Assembly: GCA_029218405.1 (NCBI GenBank)
Contig: JAQXRG010000103.1
Coordinates: 17,216-81,215 of the forward strand
DNA from: Bacteroidales bacterium
Lineage (GTDB): Bacteria > Bacteroidota > Bacteroidia > Bacteroidales > Bacteroidaceae
Direction of reading: 5' to 3'
DNA: 64,000 nt
In this document: positions 62,536 to 64,000 of the stretch, piece after piece
How the letters are laid out: the number at the start of each line of letters is the position of its first letter
How positions within the stretch are numbered: the stretch's first letter is position 1
Position numbers and translations under genes: made by a program
The notes under the pieces: model-generated
Database searches by the model: none
What the model was told of the DNA's origin: nothing
The model's input: the letters and a program-made list of their open reading frames with translations, nothing else

Positions 62536-62630
62536 GGGTCAGAGGGACAGGTACATTGATTCACGCGAGTCATAGAGGGTCAGTGGTACCTGTCCCTATG
62601 ACCCTCGGTAGTACCTGTCCCTATGCCCTC
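62536..62630. repeat. Intergenic repeat: two direct copies and one inverted copy of about 20 bp
   Basis: GTACCTGTCCCTATGACCC (62586-62604) recurs with one deleted base at 62611-62630, a period of 25. Its reverse complement, with one mismatch, is at 62536-62554. GAGGGTCA (62575-62582) and TGACCCTC (62599-62606) also pair. The block lies between adenosine deaminase and the Rpn-like gene and could fold strongly in RNA, but lacks a T-run. Confidence 0.8.
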
Positions 62631-62762
62631 AACGGAAACCATAGCCTTATTGAAAGAGATTCACATTGTCCTTATGTTAAAGATTAGTTAATCGACAGGA
62701 CTTTATGGAATTTTCCCACACAATTCACTACATTCGTAAAAAATATGAAAAGGAAATGAGTC

Positions 62763-63752
62763 ATGAGACAGACAGAAGAACGCTACATCAGTTTGCTGAC
62801 CGACTTCGGCTTCAAGCGCATTTTCGGGACGGCACCCAACAAGGAGCTGCTGATCAACTTCCTCAACTACCTCTTCAACGGCAGAAAGGTGGTCAAGGAC
62901 CTGAGCTACGGAAACTCAGAGCATGTAGGTGACCTCTACACGGAACGGAAGGCCATCTTCGATGTCTATTGTGAGGGAGCGGACGGCGAGAAGTTCATCG
63001 TAGAGATGCAAAACGCATCGCAGAAGTACTTCAAGGACAGATCCATCTTCTACGCCACATTTCCCATACGGGAACAGGCGCCCAAGGTGAAGCACTGGGA
63101 CTACCACCTCAGCCCCGTCTATACCGTAGCACTGCTGAACTACGAAATGAGGGAGACCGCGTTCGACGCCAAGAAGCTCAGACACCACGTGAAGCTCTGC
63201 GACACGGGCACACGGCGCGTCTTCTACGACAAGCTGGAGTTCATCTACGTGGAGATCGCCAAGTTCGACAAGAAGGAGGAAGAGCTGGTCACCCTCTACG
63301 ACAAGTGGCTCTTCGCCCTGAAGAACCTGTCACGGCTGGAACGACGACCTGACGCACTGCGAGACCAGGTCTTCGACCGGCTGTTCCAGGTGGCGGATGT
63401 CTCGAAGTTCACCCCTGCCGAACTGCACGAGTACGAGGACAGCCTGAAGCATTACCGAGACCTGAAGAACTGCATTGACTCGGCGGAAGAAAAAGGATTG
63501 GCTAAGGGACTGGCCAAAGGAAGAGAAGAAGGACTGGCCAAAGGAAGAGAAGAAGGACTGGCCAAGGGAAGAGAAGAAGGACTGGCCAAAGGACGGGAAG
63601 AAGGACTGGCCAAAGGACGGGAAGAAGGCGGCAAAAAGAAGGCGTATGAGATTGCCCTCAACCTCCTGTCACTGGGCGTACCGATGGAAACCATCGCACA
63701 AGCCTCCGGACTGACCTTTCAAGAGATTCAAGTGTTAAAAAAGGATATGTGA
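62763..63752 (+). CDS. Rpn-family PD-(D/E)XK nuclease (transposase_31-like)
   Basis: The 329-residue protein has the family N-terminus LTDFGFKRIFGTAPNKELLI and the nuclease core with D67 in AIFDVYCEG and E81-M-Q83 in FIVEMQNASQ, consistent with the PD-(D/E)XK fold. The long helical middle part continues to about residue 245. Then comes a low-complexity tract of five GLAKGREE repeats (about 249-288) and a short C-terminal helix-turn-helix-like end (SLGVPMETIAQASGLTFQEI). Rpn proteins cut DNA, promote recombination and have been linked to phage defence. They are not true transposases. A near-consensus -7 box TACATTCG is at 62729-62736. The start follows a TGAG context after an AT-rich leader. 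Confidence 0.88.
   Translation: MRQTEERYISLLTDFGFKRIFGTAPNKELLINFLNYLFNGRKVVKDLSYGNSEHVGDLYTERKAIFDVYCEGADGEKFIVEMQNASQKYFKDRSIFYATFPIREQAPKVKHWDYHLSPVYTVALLNYEMRETAFDAKKLRHHVKLCDTGTRRVFYDKLEFIYVEIAKFDKKEEELVTLYDKWLFALKNLSRLERRPDALRDQVFDRLFQVADVSKFTPAELHEYEDSLKHYRDLKNCIDSAEEKGLAKGLAKGREEGLAKGREEGLAKGREEGLAKGREEGLAKGREEGGKKKAYEIALNLLSLGVPMETIAQASGLTFQEIQVLKKDM
63507..63626 (+). repeat. In-frame 24-bp tandem repeat (five units) in the Rpn-like gene
   Basis: Units of 24 bases start at 63507, 63531, 63555, 63579 and 63603 and each encodes GLAKGREE. Units 1-3 use AGA for the arginine, units 4-5 use CGG, and the third lysine codon is AAG instead of AAA. A half unit (GLAK) precedes them. Copy-number change would keep the frame. 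Confidence 0.92.
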
Positions 63753-63843
63753 CCCTGAAGATACAACCAGGTACGCCTGACCCTACGCATCCGACGGAAC
63801 AAGAACACCCGGTAGAACAAGAAAACATCCCCTGACACTATGA

Positions 63844-64000
63844 CAAGATGCCCGGGCGGAAGATGCCCGGGCGGACTATCCCGACTCGTCATTGGCCGAC
63901 CTTTACGACGAGGTGCTGATGCCTCCCGAACTGCGCCGTGCCCATCAGGACAACGACCGGGCCGTCAAGGCGGCCTACGGCTTCCCTTCAGGTCCCGACT
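63844..64000 (+). pseudogene. C-terminal relic of an MmeI-type restriction-modification enzyme (continues past window)
   Basis: After a TGA at 63841-63843 the frame reads QDARAEDARADYPDSSLADL, then YDEVLMPPELRRAHQDNDRA and VKAAYGF. This matches the C-terminal domain typical of MmeI/type IIL and similar class I DNA methyltransferase-nucleases. Everything upstream (nuclease, methyltransferase, target recognition) is missing and the preceding 90 bases show no related sequence. It is a decapitated fragment next to the Rpn-like gene; its end lies outside the window. Confidence 0.65.
63846..63875 (+). repeat. Perfect 15-bp tandem duplication
   Basis: AGATGCCCGGGCGGA occurs at 63846-63860 and again at 63861-63875. 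It duplicates five codons (DARAE/DARAD) at the very start of the MmeI-type relic, so it may mark the break point. Confidence 0.85.

Noticed and set aside
62763-63752. Calling the Rpn-type gene a mobile element because the family is also named transposase_31
   Set aside because: No terminal inverted repeats or target duplications are visible, and the family is a PD-(D/E)XK nuclease rather than a transposase.

Overview
The window comes from a Bacteroidota bacterium of the order Bacteroidales. The evidence is SusC/SusD-type genes, gliding-type lipoprotein GldB, glycoside hydrolases of families 28, 35, 43 and 92, a tmRNA whose tag ends in YALAA, and about twenty upstream regions carrying the Bacteroidota -7 element TAnnTTTG, several with a TTG/TTTG-like -33 element 19-21 bases upstream. 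Coding G+C looks high for Bacteroides (my estimate is in the upper fifties percent), so I do not name a genus. I saw no insertion sequence, prophage, CRISPR array, tRNA or rRNA gene.

Layout. 1-3310: housekeeping genes (tadA edge, an RHH-like small protein, YraN, YjbR/MmcQ, biotin ligase, MATE pump). 3310-12295: the C-terminal relic of a GH2-type hydrolase, then a SusC/SusD locus followed by a DUF6057-like membrane protein and a TolB-like lipoprotein with one CXXCH motif. 12369-16339: pyrH, then manA and a GH92 alpha-mannosidase, a pair that would release mannose and feed mannose 6-phosphate into glycolysis. 16400-18512: a deletion scar joining two genes that both lost their 5' ends (DUF5107/TPR and AraC). 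18538-21692: a lactonase-like propeller lipoprotein, tmRNA and an iron alcohol dehydrogenase. 21907-23421: a SLC13/DASS symporter. 23534-32756 (minus): guaB, three SurA/PpiC-like chaperones, an OstA/LptA-like protein, a small membrane protein and mutL, an outer-membrane biogenesis cluster. 32962-38721 (minus): tig, clpP, clpX, recQ. 38856-41349: lptB divergent from mlaE-mlaF, both lipid transport. 41350-41765: an AT-rich relic island. 41766-44382 (minus): fabI, gldB and an RsmI-like methyltransferase. 44808-49481: a pectin-type cluster (GH28, DUF4861-like, GH43). 49585-56475: a ROK kinase, then a five-gene MacAB-TolC-like efflux operon. 56597-60098: a nucleotidyltransferase divergent from a GH35 beta-galactosidase. 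60226-62488: a small winged-helix-like protein and an HU-like/adenosine deaminase operon. 62763-64000: an Rpn-type PD-(D/E)XK nuclease with an in-frame 24-bp repeat tract, then the C-terminal relic of an MmeI-type restriction-modification enzyme.

The least explained signals are small phased repeat arrays. Two intergenic arrays (20311-20373 and 46466-46506) consist of 8-bp palindromes of the form GTTYRAAC set exactly 11 bp apart. A third (60568-60677), just downstream of a good promoter and so probably in a 5' leader, has five 22-bp units. Each can form a mini-hairpin, and two units show a compensatory base-pair change. A second theme is that every recognisable gene relic except the small one at 41545-41634 is a C-terminal remnant, so loss of 5' ends by deletion has shaped this region.
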